A DNA stretch of 64,000 nt. It comes from UBA2336 sp964419145. Lineage in GTDB: Bacteria; Bacteroidota; Bacteroidia; Cytophagales; Cyclobacteriaceae. Where the stretch lies: contig CAYQOM010000002.1 of the NCBI GenBank assembly GCA_964419145.1, forward strand, positions 682,001 through 746,000. The letters are read 5' to 3'. Under the pieces are notes generated by a model that saw only the letters and a list, made by a program, of their open reading frames with translations, was not told where the DNA came from and made no database searches. The position numbers and the translations under genes were made by a program. Within the stretch, counting starts at the first letter, position 1; every line of letters begins with the position of its first letter. Below, piece by piece: positions 1 to 9,006 of the stretch.

Positions 1-1284
1 AGTTCAGGAAAAATGGCAGTAATCAAACCGGAGGAAAATCAAAAGTTCGACAAACCACTTCGTACAGAAGAAATGGAAGTATTGGTTGATCCGGTAAAGG
101 AATGGAGACAATTATTTACAGACGCCTGGCGCTTTCAGCGCGATTACTTCTATGATCAGGCCTTACATGGGGTGGATTGGAATCAGGTTAAGGAACGTTA
201 CCTTAAAATGCTGGATGACTGCCTTACACGCGAAGAGGTTAATTTTGTTTTGGGTGAGATGATCGGAGAACTAAATGCATCCCATACGTACAGGGGAGGT
301 GGTGCAGAAGAGCAGCCCCAGCAAAAGAATGTCGGGTACCTGGGGGTCAATTATCAGGCTGAAGGAAAACACTATAAAATTAAAAGGATAGTACGGGCTG
401 CCCCCTGGGATGCAGAAGTCCGTTCTCCGCTTGATCAACCTGGCGTCACTATTCGGGAAGGAAATTATCTACTTGCTGTGAATGGAATTCCGGTAACAAC
501 CGATATGGAACCTTTCGCGTACTTTCAAGGACTTGGAGGCAAAACGATTGAACTGACATACAACACTACGGCATCATTTGCAGGAGCTAAAACAGAAGTT
601 GTCGAAGCATTGACAGACGAGTCGCGTTTGCGTCACCTTGAGTGGATTGAGCGAAACCGAAAACGTGTTGATGAAGCAACCAATGGTGAAGTCGGATACA
701 TTTATGTTCGCAGCACAGGTGTTGACGGGCAAAATGAACTCATTCGTCAGTTTAATGCCCAGTGGGATAAGAAGGCATTAGTCATTGATGAACGTTTTAA
801 TAATGGTGGGCAAATTCCTGATCGGTTTATAGAAGTGCTGAACCGTGAACCGCTGGCGTTTTGGGCAATCCGCGATGGCGAAATATGGCCGTGGCCGCCC
901 TTCGCTCACTTTGGCCCAAAGGTAATGCTGATTAACGGATGGAGTGGTTCTGGTGGCGATGCGTTTCCGGACTATTTCCGGAAGAAAAATCTTGGGCCGC
1001 TTATTGGTGCGCGTACCTGGGGCGGGTTGATTGGTATCAGTGGTGTTCCTGCATTAATAGATGGGGGAAGCATTACGGTGCCAACATTCAGAATGTACAA
1101 TCCAGATGGTACCTGGTTCAAGGAAGGGCACGGTGTTGACCCGGATATTGAAGTAATGGAAGACCTTACTTCGTTCTACAAAGGCATGGATAATCAACTG
1201 GAACGAGGAATAGAAGAGATTAAAGCATTATTGCAGAAAAATCCACATAACCGTCCGGCACGCCCTGCGGCTGAGGTGCGGTAG
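1..1284 (+). CDS. Tricorn-like S41 peptidase, C-terminal part
   Basis: The reading frame is open from base 1, so the gene begins upstream and only the C-terminal part is present (423 residues counted from the ATG at 13). It matches the C1-PDZ-C2 part of tricorn proteases, self-compartmentalising serine peptidases that trim peptides. Counting from that ATG, the ELNASHTYRGGG segment carries the likely catalytic His (H91). Residues about 105-200 look like a PDZ domain (GYLGVNY start), and GWSGSGGDAF (309-318) supplies the probable nucleophile, Ser313. A KEGHGVDPDIEV segment near the end fits the position of the catalytic Glu. The propeller domains expected upstream are outside the window. The stop TAG is followed by 78 bp before the next gene on the same strand. 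Confidence 0.85.
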   Translation, partial: SSGKMAVIKPEENQKFDKPLRTEEMEVLVDPVKEWRQLFTDAWRFQRDYFYDQALHGVDWNQVKERYLKMLDDCLTREEVNFVLGEMIGELNASHTYRGGGAEEQPQQKNVGYLGVNYQAEGKHYKIKRIVRAAPWDAEVRSPLDQPGVTIREGNYLLAVNGIPVTTDMEPFAYFQGLGGKTIELTYNTTASFAGAKTEVVEALTDESRLRHLEWIERNRKRVDEATNGEVGYIYVRSTGVDGQNELIRQFNAQWDKKALVIDERFNNGGQIPDRFIEVLNREPLAFWAIRDGEIWPWPPFAHFGPKVMLINGWSGSGGDAFPDYFRKKNLGPLIGARTWGGLIGISGVPALIDGGSITVPTFRMYNPDGTWFKEGHGVDPDIEVMEDLTSFYKGMDNQLERGIEEIKALLQKNPHNRPARPAAEVR

Positions 1285-1331
1285 TTTTGAATTATTTTTT
1301 GTGATCAGCGGTTGCTCATCACCAACAAGGA

Positions 1332-1347
1332 TACTTAATATTGAGTA
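1332..1347. promoter_or_regulatory. Near-perfect 16-bp palindrome upstream of the acylase
   Basis: TACTTAATATTGAGTA matches its own reverse complement in 7 of 8 arm positions. It lies 15 bp before the acylase start. It could be an operator, but this is inferred from symmetry only. Confidence 0.25.
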
Positions 1348-1362
1348 ACATAAACCTATTCT

Positions 1363-3528
1363 ATGCGCTCCGTATTGAGTATCCTTTTTCTATGCCTGGT
1401 AATTTCATGCCAGGTACCTAAAACCGAAATACAGCAATGGGAAGAACAGGCATCGCGCGTAACCATTATCCGTGATGATTTTGGTGTTCCTCACATATAC
1501 GGAAAAACCGATGCTGATGCGGTTTTCGGAATGCTATATGCCCAATGCGAGGATGACTTTGCCCGTGTGGAACGTAACTACATCTGGGCTATCGGACGAT
1601 TGGCTGAAGTTGAAGGCGAGGAGATGCTGTACAGCGATGTACGGGCCAACTTGTTTATGACGCAGGAGGAAGCCATGCATCGGTATAATGAAAGCCCTGA
1701 ATGGTTAAAAAAACTTTGTCATGCTTTTGCCGATGGAATCAATTATTACCTCTATACCCATCCTGAAGTTACCCCAAAATTGCTAACCCGATTTGAACCG
1801 TGGATGCCGATGTATTTCAGCGAGGGAAGTATTGGTGGGGATATTGAATCGGTTTCGCTAAGAAACATTAAAGCCTTTTATGACAACAACGAAGTAAGTT
1901 CAAGTACGGCTAGAACGGAATCAATCAGTTCTGAATTAGACGAACCCCAGGGCTCCAACGGTTTTGCCATTTCAGGCAAGTTAACCGAATCAGGTAATGC
2001 TATGCTGCTGATCAACCCGCACACCTCGTTTTACTTTCGTGGCGAAATTCACGTGGTAAGTGAAGAAGGATTGAATGCCTATGGCGCGGTTACATGGGGA
2101 CAATTTTTTATCTACCAGGGATTCAATGAGAAAAATGGCTGGATGCATACTTCATCTTACACCGATGTAATGGATGAATTTCTAGAAACCATAATGGAGA
2201 AAGACGGAAGGTTTTTTTATCAGTACGGTAATGAAGAACGTGCTGTTCATGAAGTTGATATAACGTTAAATTACACCACTGGAGACTCTATCCAACATAA
2301 GGATTTCAAACTTTATCGTACGCACCATGGCCCTGTAACGGGTAAGCAAGATGATAAGTGGATAACTACTGCCATGATGTGGGATCCGTCTAATGCATTG
2401 CAGCAAGCCTTCATCCGAACGAAGACCAGTACCTATGATGAGTTCAAAAAGATGATGGAGTATCGAACCAACTCATCAAATAATACGGTATATGCTGATG
2501 CAGATGGGAACATCGCTTTTTTTCAAGGAAATTTTATTCCAAAACGCGATGTGCAGTTCAACTATGAAAATCCGGTAGATGGGAGCAACCCGGAAACAGA
2601 TTGGCAAGGACTGCATTCGGTAGATGAGAGCATTCATTTGCTCAATCCGGGTAACGGATGGATTCAGAATTGTAATTCTACGCCTTTTACCTCAGCTGCA
2701 GAATTCAGTCCAAAGAAGGAAGACTATCCCTATTACATGGCTACCGAGCCTGAGAACTTCCGAGGGGTGCATGCAATAAAAGTATTATCCGGTAGCAGCG
2801 GATACACGCTTGATAAGCTTTTACAAACCGCCTATGATCCGTACCTGCCAGCATTTGAAAAATTAATTCCGGGTCTGGTTGAAGCATTTGATAAATCAGG
2901 AAAAGCTTTTGCAAAGCTTAAGCCCGCTGTTGAAGTGCTTCGCAAGTGGGATATGCGGGTAACCAAAGAATCGGTGGCGATGACACTTGCTCATTACTAC
3001 ATTTCCATTTACTTACAGAAGGGCCCACGGCCCGAAGGACTTACCATGATGGAGCGTGTGAACTATTTTGGTACATCTACACCACACGAGGAGCGACTCA
3101 CTATTTTTTCAGAAGTGATTGATAAACTCACCACTGACTTTGGCACATGGGAAATGCCTTGGGGTGAAGTGAATCGCTTTCAACGGCTGGATGGTGCCAT
3201 CCAACAAAAGTTTGACGATGATAAGCCCAGCATTCCGGTGGGGTTGGCTTCCGGAAATTGGGGAGCGCTTGCTTCCTATGGTTCACGGGGAAATCAGGGA
3301 ACAAAGAAAATATATGGTACCTATGGTAACAGCTTTGTGGCCGTGGTTGAATTCGGACCAAAAGTAAAAGCAAAAAGTATACTGGCCGGAGGGCAAAGCA
3401 GCGATCCTGCTTCGCCACACTTTACGGATCAAGCGCAGCGTTATGCCGATGTTGATTTTAAGGATGTAGCCTATTATAGAGAAGACGTAGAAAAAAGAGC
3501 GAAGCGCACATATCACCCCGGTGAATAA
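1363..3528 (+). CDS. Penicillin acylase family (S45 Ntn-hydrolase) lipoprotein
   Basis: This 721-aa protein is a penicillin amidase/acyl-homoserine lactone acylase type enzyme that hydrolyses amide bonds of acylated substrates. The start MRSVLSILFLCLVISC is a lipoprotein signal with a lipobox ending at Cys16, so the enzyme should be anchored in the envelope. Residues about 30-150 form the alpha-chain region (VTIIRDDFGVPHIYG is the usual opening). The linker is followed by QGSNGFAISG, where autocatalytic cleavage should expose Ser198 as the N-terminal nucleophile. Asn residues in the beta chain (NSSNNTVYAD, NCNSTPF) also fit the family. The substrate cannot be told from the sequence; long-chain acylases and quorum-quenching acylases share this layout. 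Confidence 0.88.
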   Translation: MRSVLSILFLCLVISCQVPKTEIQQWEEQASRVTIIRDDFGVPHIYGKTDADAVFGMLYAQCEDDFARVERNYIWAIGRLAEVEGEEMLYSDVRANLFMTQEEAMHRYNESPEWLKKLCHAFADGINYYLYTHPEVTPKLLTRFEPWMPMYFSEGSIGGDIESVSLRNIKAFYDNNEVSSSTARTESISSELDEPQGSNGFAISGKLTESGNAMLLINPHTSFYFRGEIHVVSEEGLNAYGAVTWGQFFIYQGFNEKNGWMHTSSYTDVMDEFLETIMEKDGRFFYQYGNEERAVHEVDITLNYTTGDSIQHKDFKLYRTHHGPVTGKQDDKWITTAMMWDPSNALQQAFIRTKTSTYDEFKKMMEYRTNSSNNTVYADADGNIAFFQGNFIPKRDVQFNYENPVDGSNPETDWQGLHSVDESIHLLNPGNGWIQNCNSTPFTSAAEFSPKKEDYPYYMATEPENFRGVHAIKVLSGSSGYTLDKLLQTAYDPYLPAFEKLIPGLVEAFDKSGKAFAKLKPAVEVLRKWDMRVTKESVAMTLAHYYISIYLQKGPRPEGLTMMERVNYFGTSTPHEERLTIFSEVIDKLTTDFGTWEMPWGEVNRFQRLDGAIQQKFDDDKPSIPVGLASGNWGALASYGSRGNQGTKKIYGTYGNSFVAVVEFGPKVKAKSILAGGQSSDPASPHFTDQAQRYADVDFKDVAYYREDVEKRAKRTYHPGE

Positions 3529-3547
3529 TGCGCAACAAAAATCTGAT

Positions 3548-3943
3548 TTACTTTTTCCCAAATACTGTAACCGTAGCTCTTCCTCTTGATAAGTTTTTGG
3601 TATCGTACCAGAAAACGATCTTTTCAATAAAGCGTTTATTTCCACGCAAGTCAATTACGCGACTGGATGAGGTGCGTGTAAACGTATGCCGCAAATCAAT
3701 TTCCTGAATGCCTCCGTTTTCGAAATGCACTACACATTTATGAATGTTCATGGAACCTCCGGTTACTACTATCCGGATGGATTCAAAAGCTCCATCACGA
3801 TAGGTGACAGGAATTTCATCACGGTCAAGTGTATAGTTTACTTTTCGGCTCCCTAGTCTTACCCAGCTATCGCGTTGGGCCAGTGCATCTAGACTAATAA
3901 CTGAAATAAGTAAGAATACAGCACAATACGTTAAGCGTTTCAT
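3548..3943 (-). CDS. Secreted DUF2541-like protein
   Basis: This is a 131-aa protein if started at the internal ATG (3943), which gives a clean signal peptide (MKRLTYCAVFLLISVISLDALAQ). The frame extends a further 11 codons upstream to another ATG. The mature part is all beta in character (GAFESIRIVV, CVVHFENGGIQEIDL, RVIDLRGNKRFIEKIVFWYD) and ends in TVTVFG. That order of segments resembles DUF2541, a small secreted beta-sandwich of unknown function; the assignment is by eye. It is convergent with the acylase, 19 bp apart. Confidence 0.7.
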   Translation of the reverse strand: MKRLTYCAVFLLISVISLDALAQRDSWVRLGSRKVNYTLDRDEIPVTYRDGAFESIRIVVTGGSMNIHKCVVHFENGGIQEIDLRHTFTRTSSSRVIDLRGNKRFIEKIVFWYDTKNLSRGRATVTVFGKK

Positions 3944-4028
3944 AATGGAATATATTTTAGTGTAAAGATAATGCAAGCTTAGTCACTTCTATAAGCTTCT
4001 TATATCCGTTTCTTTGATATCTTTCGAT

Positions 4029-5678
4029 ATGAAAAGTTTAACGAACACCCTGTATTTATTTTTGGTTCTGATTTTCTCCTGTTCAACGGATATTCCCAAG
4101 GCAGATAAGATTATAATCAATGCTGTTATCTGGACAGGCGATCAATCCAACCCATCTGCGGAAGCTATGGCTATTTCCGGAGATTCTATTTTGGCTGTGG
4201 GAAGTAATGCTGAAATTGAAAAATATAAAGGGCTAAACACAGAAGTCATTGATCTGAATGGTGCCTTTGTAACCCCCGGCTTTATTGATTCTCATGTGCA
4301 CTTTTTAATGGGTGGCTTCAATCTTTCCAGTGTTCAACTGCGTGATGCAAAAACAAAGGAGGAGTTCATCAGCCGGATTAAGGCTTTCGCAGAAACTGTA
4401 CCTGCTGGCACCTGGATTTTGGGTGGTGATTGGGATCATGAAAACTGGGGCGGGGAGTTGCCATCCCGGCAGTGGATTGATGAAGTAACACCTGATCATC
4501 CGGTGTGGATAACCCGACTTGACGGACATATGTCGTTGGCGAATACCGCAGCCCTTGCTGCAGCTGGGGTTGATCGCACCGTGAAGGATGTGGAAGGAGG
4601 TACCATTGTGCGTGATGCAACAGGAGACCTGACGGGTATTTTTAAGGATAATGCTACATCGATTATCGACAGCCATGTGCCTGAACCTTCGCCTGAGCAA
4701 GTGGATAATGCCTTGCAAGCTGCGATGAACTATGTGGCATCGTTTGGCGTAACATCAGTTCACCATATGGCCGGACATATGGATGCATTGGAACGGGCAC
4801 GGAAAAATAATAACATGATTACCCGTATCTATGCCATGTATCCGATCAGTCAGTGGCAAACACTGGATGAAAAGATAAAGCAGGAAGGCAGGGGAGACAA
4901 GTGGCTGAAGATAGGCGGTTTGAAAGGTTTCGTTGATGGCTCCTTAGGGTCGCACACCGCAGCATTTTTTGAACCGTTTACCGATGCGCCAAGTGATACA
5001 GGGTTATGGGTGAACACACCCGGGCAATTGTATACCTGGATAAGTTCAGCCGACAAAGCCGGGCTTCAGCTTATGGTTCATTCCATTGGTGATCGTGCTA
5101 TCAATACCTTGCTGAATATTTATGAGCGGGTGGAGCAAGAAAATGGATCAAAAGACAGGCGTTTTCGAATTGAACATGCGCAGCACATTGCTCCCCAGGA
5201 TATTTCCAGGTTTGCTGCGTTAAACGTTATTCCCAGCATGCAACCGTATCACGCCATTGATGATGGGCGCTGGGCAGAAAAAGTGATTGGTCCGGAACGA
5301 ATTAAAACGACCTATGCCTTTAAAAGCTTGTTTGATGCCGGAGCAACCGTGGCGTTTGGCAGCGATTGGTTTGTAGCACCGCCAACACCGTTGGAAGGAA
5401 TTTATGCAGCGGTTACCAGAAGAACCATCGATGATCAAAATCCCGAAGGTTGGGTGCCGGAACAGAAGATAACCGTTGAACAAGCCCTTATTGCGTACAC
5501 AAGAAATGCGGCATACGCCTCTTTTGATGAAAACATGAAAGGTACCTTAACTCCAGGCAAGCTAGCCGACTTTGTGGTACTGAGTGAAGACGTGCGCACC
5601 ATAGCACCGGAGCAAATACGGAACGTTCGTGTGTTGAAAACCTGGGTAGGAGGTAAGGAAGTGTTTCGTTCGGAGTAG
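4029..5678 (+). CDS. Amidohydrolase family 3 (YtcJ-like) lipoprotein
   Basis: This 549-aa metal-dependent hydrolase has the composite beta-sandwich plus TIM-barrel build of the amidohydrolase superfamily. The N-terminus (MKSLTNTLYLFLVLIFSC) is a lipoprotein signal, which places it in the envelope. GFIDSHVHFLMGG holds the HxH metal-binding pair. MVHSIGDRAIN and RIEHAQHI supply the two later His ligands, and FGSDWFVAPP the catalytic Asp. The C-terminal GTLTPGKLADFVVL returns to the sandwich domain as in YtcJ and N-substituted formamide deformylases. An ATG start is preferred over an upstream in-frame TTG at 4014 because it begins the signal peptide exactly. The next gene starts 3 bp after its stop and is probably co-transcribed. 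Confidence 0.87.
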   Translation: MKSLTNTLYLFLVLIFSCSTDIPKADKIIINAVIWTGDQSNPSAEAMAISGDSILAVGSNAEIEKYKGLNTEVIDLNGAFVTPGFIDSHVHFLMGGFNLSSVQLRDAKTKEEFISRIKAFAETVPAGTWILGGDWDHENWGGELPSRQWIDEVTPDHPVWITRLDGHMSLANTAALAAAGVDRTVKDVEGGTIVRDATGDLTGIFKDNATSIIDSHVPEPSPEQVDNALQAAMNYVASFGVTSVHHMAGHMDALERARKNNNMITRIYAMYPISQWQTLDEKIKQEGRGDKWLKIGGLKGFVDGSLGSHTAAFFEPFTDAPSDTGLWVNTPGQLYTWISSADKAGLQLMVHSIGDRAINTLLNIYERVEQENGSKDRRFRIEHAQHIAPQDISRFAALNVIPSMQPYHAIDDGRWAEKVIGPERIKTTYAFKSLFDAGATVAFGSDWFVAPPTPLEGIYAAVTRRTIDDQNPEGWVPEQKITVEQALIAYTRNAAYASFDENMKGTLTPGKLADFVVLSEDVRTIAPEQIRNVRVLKTWVGGKEVFRSE

Positions 5679-5681
5679 GCG

Positions 5682-6107
5682 ATGCGAATGAATCACCATC
5701 AAATTATGACGTTAGAACACGTAGCGATATGGACCAATAACCTGGAACGGCTAAAGAATTTTTATGTGAGGTATTTTAGTGGTATCCCAAATGAAAAATA
5801 TGTCAACCCGCATAAGCAGTTCAGCAGCTATTTTATTCGATTTAAATCTGGTGCACGACTTGAATTAATGTCGCGGCCAGATATTCCGGCAAACGCAAAT
5901 GATTCTGTTGAAAAGCAATACCTGGGAATTATTCATCTTGCTTTTGGAGTTGAAACTATGGAAGATGTTGACCGAAAAGCAGAAGAGCTGAGAAAAGCAG
6001 GATTTGTAATTTTATCAGGCCCGCGCAAAACCGGAGATGGTTATTATGAATTTGAAACGCTTGATCCGGATAATAATCGGATTGAAGTGACCACCATTTT
6101 TCGCTGA
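5682..6107 (+). CDS. VOC family (glyoxalase/bleomycin-resistance fold) protein
   Basis: This 141-aa protein is a single vicinal-oxygen-chelate unit made of two beta-alpha-beta-beta-beta halves. The first half starts LEHVAIWTNNLERLKNFYVRYF and the second IIHLAFGVETMEDVDRKAEEL. FETLDPDNNRIEVTT is the typical end with a metal-ligand Glu. A GGAG sits about 6 bases before the ATG at 5682, which favours this start over the ATG at 5706. The gene follows the amidohydrolase by 3 bp. The substrate is unknown; members include glyoxalases, isomerases and drug-binding proteins. Confidence 0.85.
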   Translation: MRMNHHQIMTLEHVAIWTNNLERLKNFYVRYFSGIPNEKYVNPHKQFSSYFIRFKSGARLELMSRPDIPANANDSVEKQYLGIIHLAFGVETMEDVDRKAEELRKAGFVILSGPRKTGDGYYEFETLDPDNNRIEVTTIFR

Positions 6108-7646
6108 TTAGCTTTTTACCAGACTTGGAATAGTCAGTATAAATTCAGTGCCTTTACCCGGTTCACTCTGCACCTGAATTGTACCCTGAATTTTTTCTAC
6201 AGCTTCTTTAACAATGTATAAGCCAAGTCCAGAACCAACACCCTTGGTTGAAGCCCTGTAAAACATGTCGAAAATTTTCGTTAGTGACTCTTCCGGAATG
6301 CCTTCACCATTATCTGAAATTCGTATTTCTGCTTTTTGATCATCGGCCGTAACGCGCACTTCCAGCATGGGATTTTCCTTATCCATATCGGCATATTTGA
6401 TGGCGTTCGATAGCAAGTTGTTGAAAATGATGTTCAGCCTGCTGATGGCGCTATAGAACGTTCCGATTTGCTTAACCTCAACTACACGCCAGATGCGTTC
6501 CATGTTATCCATGAATTGAAGTTGTTCAAGGGCACTGTTAACCAGTGCTTCAAAATTGACGGGTTCCACTTCTACCTGAAGACGCGTGTTGCGCGAATGA
6601 TCTACAATGTCTTTGATAAACTGATCGAGGCGCAGCAGGCTTTTCTTTTTCAGATCGAGTAGCCGCTCCAGACTTTGCGGGTCTTTTTCCATCCGGGCTA
6701 TTTCAACAAGACCTAATAGCGATGAGATAGGCGCGCGCAGGTCATGTGAAGCTGAATAAACAAAACGGTCGAGTTCAGCATTGATTTTTACCAGTTCTTC
6801 ATTTCGTTCTTCAAGTGCTTTCTGACTGGACTTTCGCTCGGTAATATCGCTTTCGATGGCAATAAATTGCGTTACCTTGCCTTGGTTGTCGCGTATGGGT
6901 TGTACCTCAATACTTACCCAGTACGGTTTCCCTTCTTTGGTGTAATTGATCAATTCAACTTCCTTGAAGCCTTCTCCTCTACGAAGATTCTCCCGCATCA
7001 TTTGCGCTGCCTTCGGATCAGATTCAGGTCCGCGAAGAAAATGACCCGGTTTTCGCCCGATAATTTCTTCAAGTTTATACCCAGTTGTACGTTCAAAGGC
7101 AGGATTAACCCATTCAATTTCGCCATTAGCATTGGCTATCACTACCATGTTGGTGGTATTGTTTGCCACCAGCGCCAGGCGTTGATTTTCCTGCTCGGTT
7201 TGCTTGCGTTTACTGATGTCCCGAACAATGGCGAGTATCTGTACATCACCCTCCAGGTCGAGTCGGTTTAATGATACTTCCGCCTGAAAGGGTGTGCCAT
7301 CAAGCCGGATGTGCATCCACTCAAAAAATTGGGGTTCGCCTTGGAGTACAGCGTTGATTTTCTCCATGGCTGCTTCCTCCGAAGTACGGCCATCAGGTTG
7401 GTGGGAAGGTGAAAATCGATAGGGAGTTTGACCAACTATATCGTCTTTCTTACATTGAAAAATGCGGAGGGTGGCATCATTACAATCCGTAAAGGTCTTG
7501 TAATCCATGGTAAAGATGGCATCGTGAGCGGTGTTGAACAGGGTCCGCAAGCGGAACTCATTCTTTCGAAGCGTTTCTTCTACACGGTGCAAGGCTTCCA
7601 GATCGGTACCCGGCAAATCAGCACGACTAAGCACATCTTCAGACAT
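6108..7646 (-). CDS. PAS-PAS sensor histidine kinase (soluble)
   Basis: This is a 512-aa cytoplasmic kinase if started at the ATG at 7646; the frame runs 24 codons further but that stretch is unlike any domain. Residues about 30-148 and 155-275 are two PAS/PAC modules. A coiled-coil leads to the H-box SASHDLRAPISSLLG with phospho-accepting His301. The ATPase domain has all its boxes (NNLLSNAIKYAD, DNGEGIPEE, GSGLGLYIV). The second PAS has GRKPGHFLRGPESD where LOV domains have the flavin-binding cysteine motif, but the Cys is absent. The gene is convergent with the VOC gene with no intervening base. No partner regulator is adjacent. Confidence 0.9.
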   Translation of the reverse strand: MSEDVLSRADLPGTDLEALHRVEETLRKNEFRLRTLFNTAHDAIFTMDYKTFTDCNDATLRIFQCKKDDIVGQTPYRFSPSHQPDGRTSEEAAMEKINAVLQGEPQFFEWMHIRLDGTPFQAEVSLNRLDLEGDVQILAIVRDISKRKQTEQENQRLALVANNTTNMVVIANANGEIEWVNPAFERTTGYKLEEIIGRKPGHFLRGPESDPKAAQMMRENLRRGEGFKEVELINYTKEGKPYWVSIEVQPIRDNQGKVTQFIAIESDITERKSSQKALEERNEELVKINAELDRFVYSASHDLRAPISSLLGLVEIARMEKDPQSLERLLDLKKKSLLRLDQFIKDIVDHSRNTRLQVEVEPVNFEALVNSALEQLQFMDNMERIWRVVEVKQIGTFYSAISRLNIIFNNLLSNAIKYADMDKENPMLEVRVTADDQKAEIRISDNGEGIPEESLTKIFDMFYRASTKGVGSGLGLYIVKEAVEKIQGTIQVQSEPGKGTEFILTIPSLVKS

Positions 7647-7714
7647 GGAACCCAAGTTTGGCGTTTTTGGGCAACTGAAAAAGGAACATTTTACCTTTTC
7701 CTTACATGGTGCAA

Positions 7715-8638
7715 TCAATATCGTTCATACCAATCAAAATGCTGGTGTATGATGTGATTCTTTTCCTTTTTTACATAGTTGAGATAAGCTTGAGCAACAG
7801 GTGAAAACTTTTTGTTCTTCAGCCAGATAAGTTGCCACTTGGACGTTATCGGAAATCCTTTAACAGGTATGATATGCAGGTCGCCATTGTTTAGTTCGTC
7901 CTTAAGACCAATCAATGGCATTACGGATGATCCTAATCCTGCAATCACAGCTTGCTTTACGGCTTCATTTGAAGTGAGTTCCATTTTTTTGCGTGCATGA
8001 ATGCCATGCAATCGGAAATATTTTTCCATGGTTTGGCGGGTGCCCGATCCCATCTCGCGGTAAATCAGCGGAAGCGTTTCAAAAATCTTTTTGGTGTGCG
8101 TTTTCTTGTCGGCCTTGGTTTCATGATTGGTAACCAGGTAAAGTTTGTTTTGCATGAGTTCGATCCCATCTACCTGAATGTTTTTTGGGAGCACCGATAC
8201 AAGCGAAAAGTCAACTTCATTATTCTCCAGGCTTTCAATTACCCGCTCCTTGTTGGATACATCGAGTAACAATTCTACATCCGTATGCTGGCGCAGAAAG
8301 CCGGTCAGGAAGTATGGCATTACATATTTGCCAGTTGATACTACGGATATCCGAAGGCTTCCGGTAAGCTTTCCTTTAAAGGCCTGAAGTCGCTGATTAA
8401 TTCCGTTTACTTCATTCAAAATGGCTTCAGCGGATTTGGCAATTTCCTTACCGAAATCCGTAACAAAGAGCTGTCGTCCAATCACTTCGGTTAGGGGCAC
8501 ATCAAATTGATCCTGAAAGTTTTTCAATTGTATCGAAACTGCAGGCTGCGTGAGGTGAAGTGCTTCGGCTGCTTTTGTTATGCTCTTTGTTTCGGTGATC
8601 TTCAAAAAGATTTGAAGCTGATGTAGTGTATAATTCAT
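7715..8638 (-). CDS. LysR-family transcriptional regulator
   Basis: This 307-aa protein has the standard LysR layout. An N-terminal winged helix-turn-helix covers about residues 1-60 (FLKITETKSITKAAEALHLTQPAVSIQLKNF, shown here only as the recognised HTH region). It is followed by a two-lobed effector domain from about residue 90 to 295 (LRISVVSTGKYVMPYFL, MGSGTRQTMEKYF). It is transcribed away from the 93-aa gene and the bicarbonate permease across an 86-bp gap. LysR proteins of the CmpR/CbbR type control inorganic-carbon genes in other bacteria, so regulation of the divergent permease is a reasonable inference. Confidence 0.88.
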   Translation of the reverse strand: MNYTLHQLQIFLKITETKSITKAAEALHLTQPAVSIQLKNFQDQFDVPLTEVIGRQLFVTDFGKEIAKSAEAILNEVNGINQRLQAFKGKLTGSLRISVVSTGKYVMPYFLTGFLRQHTDVELLLDVSNKERVIESLENNEVDFSLVSVLPKNIQVDGIELMQNKLYLVTNHETKADKKTHTKKIFETLPLIYREMGSGTRQTMEKYFRLHGIHARKKMELTSNEAVKQAVIAGLGSSVMPLIGLKDELNNGDLHIIPVKGFPITSKWQLIWLKNKKFSPVAQAYLNYVKKEKNHIIHQHFDWYERY

Positions 8639-8662
8639 AAGAATACTTAATGTGATCTATTA

Positions 8663-8670
8663 CAAAAATA
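8663..8670 (-). promoter_or_regulatory. Bacteroidota-type -7 box for the LysR gene
   Basis: On the minus strand this reads TATTTTTG, an exact fit to the TAnnTTTG consensus, 24 bases before the LysR start. No good -33 TTG was seen at the expected distance. The surrounding AT-rich 86 bp must also hold the divergent promoter and any LysR operator. Confidence 0.35.
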
Positions 8671-8724
8671 AATAAAAATTTATGATTACGGTTATGGATT
8701 TTTGCAGCGGTTAATCAAATACTT

Positions 8725-9006
8725 ATGGAAACAAAACACGTGATTAAATTGATTGATGGAAATTTTCACCCCAAAGATGCGGCCCGTGTGCTGATGCAAC
8801 TCATCAGCGACAAAATTAATTATCATAATGTAGAGATGCTCTCCATCTATGAACATTTTAATGGGGATGTTTCACACTCAGTTAAACGTATCAATGAACT
8901 GAGTGAAGCCAAGGAATCGTTGCGCGAGTTGCTGGAGCAAGCTGAGCAGGAAGGGTTTAACCTTGTGGTTGAGAGTAATATCAACATAAAATTGGTGAAG
9001 GCATGA
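8725..9006 (+). CDS. 93-aa unknown protein coupled to the bicarbonate permease
   Basis: I do not recognise this protein with confidence. It is soluble, with no signal peptide, and reads as a beta strand and helix (HVIKLIDGNFHPKDAARVL), a second strand, and a long charged helix (residues about 50-78) that ends in a strand (FNLVVESNINIKLVKA). Its stop overlaps the start of the permease by four bases (ATGA), so the two are almost surely translated together. SbtA in cyanobacteria is gated by a small PII-like protein, SbtB. This protein lacks an SbtB-like sequence but has a similar size and genomic position, which makes an accessory or regulatory role worth testing. Confidence 0.8.
   Translation: METKHVIKLIDGNFHPKDAARVLMQLISDKINYHNVEMLSIYEHFNGDVSHSVKRINELSEAKESLRELLEQAEQEGFNLVVESNINIKLVKA

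Noticed and set aside
7000..7130. Second PAS of the kinase at 6108 as a LOV photoreceptor
   Set aside because: The motif reads GRKPGHFLRG; the photoactive Cys is missing.
6867..7271. 134-codon plus-strand frame
   Set aside because: Antisense of the PAS kinase; no start signal or domain.
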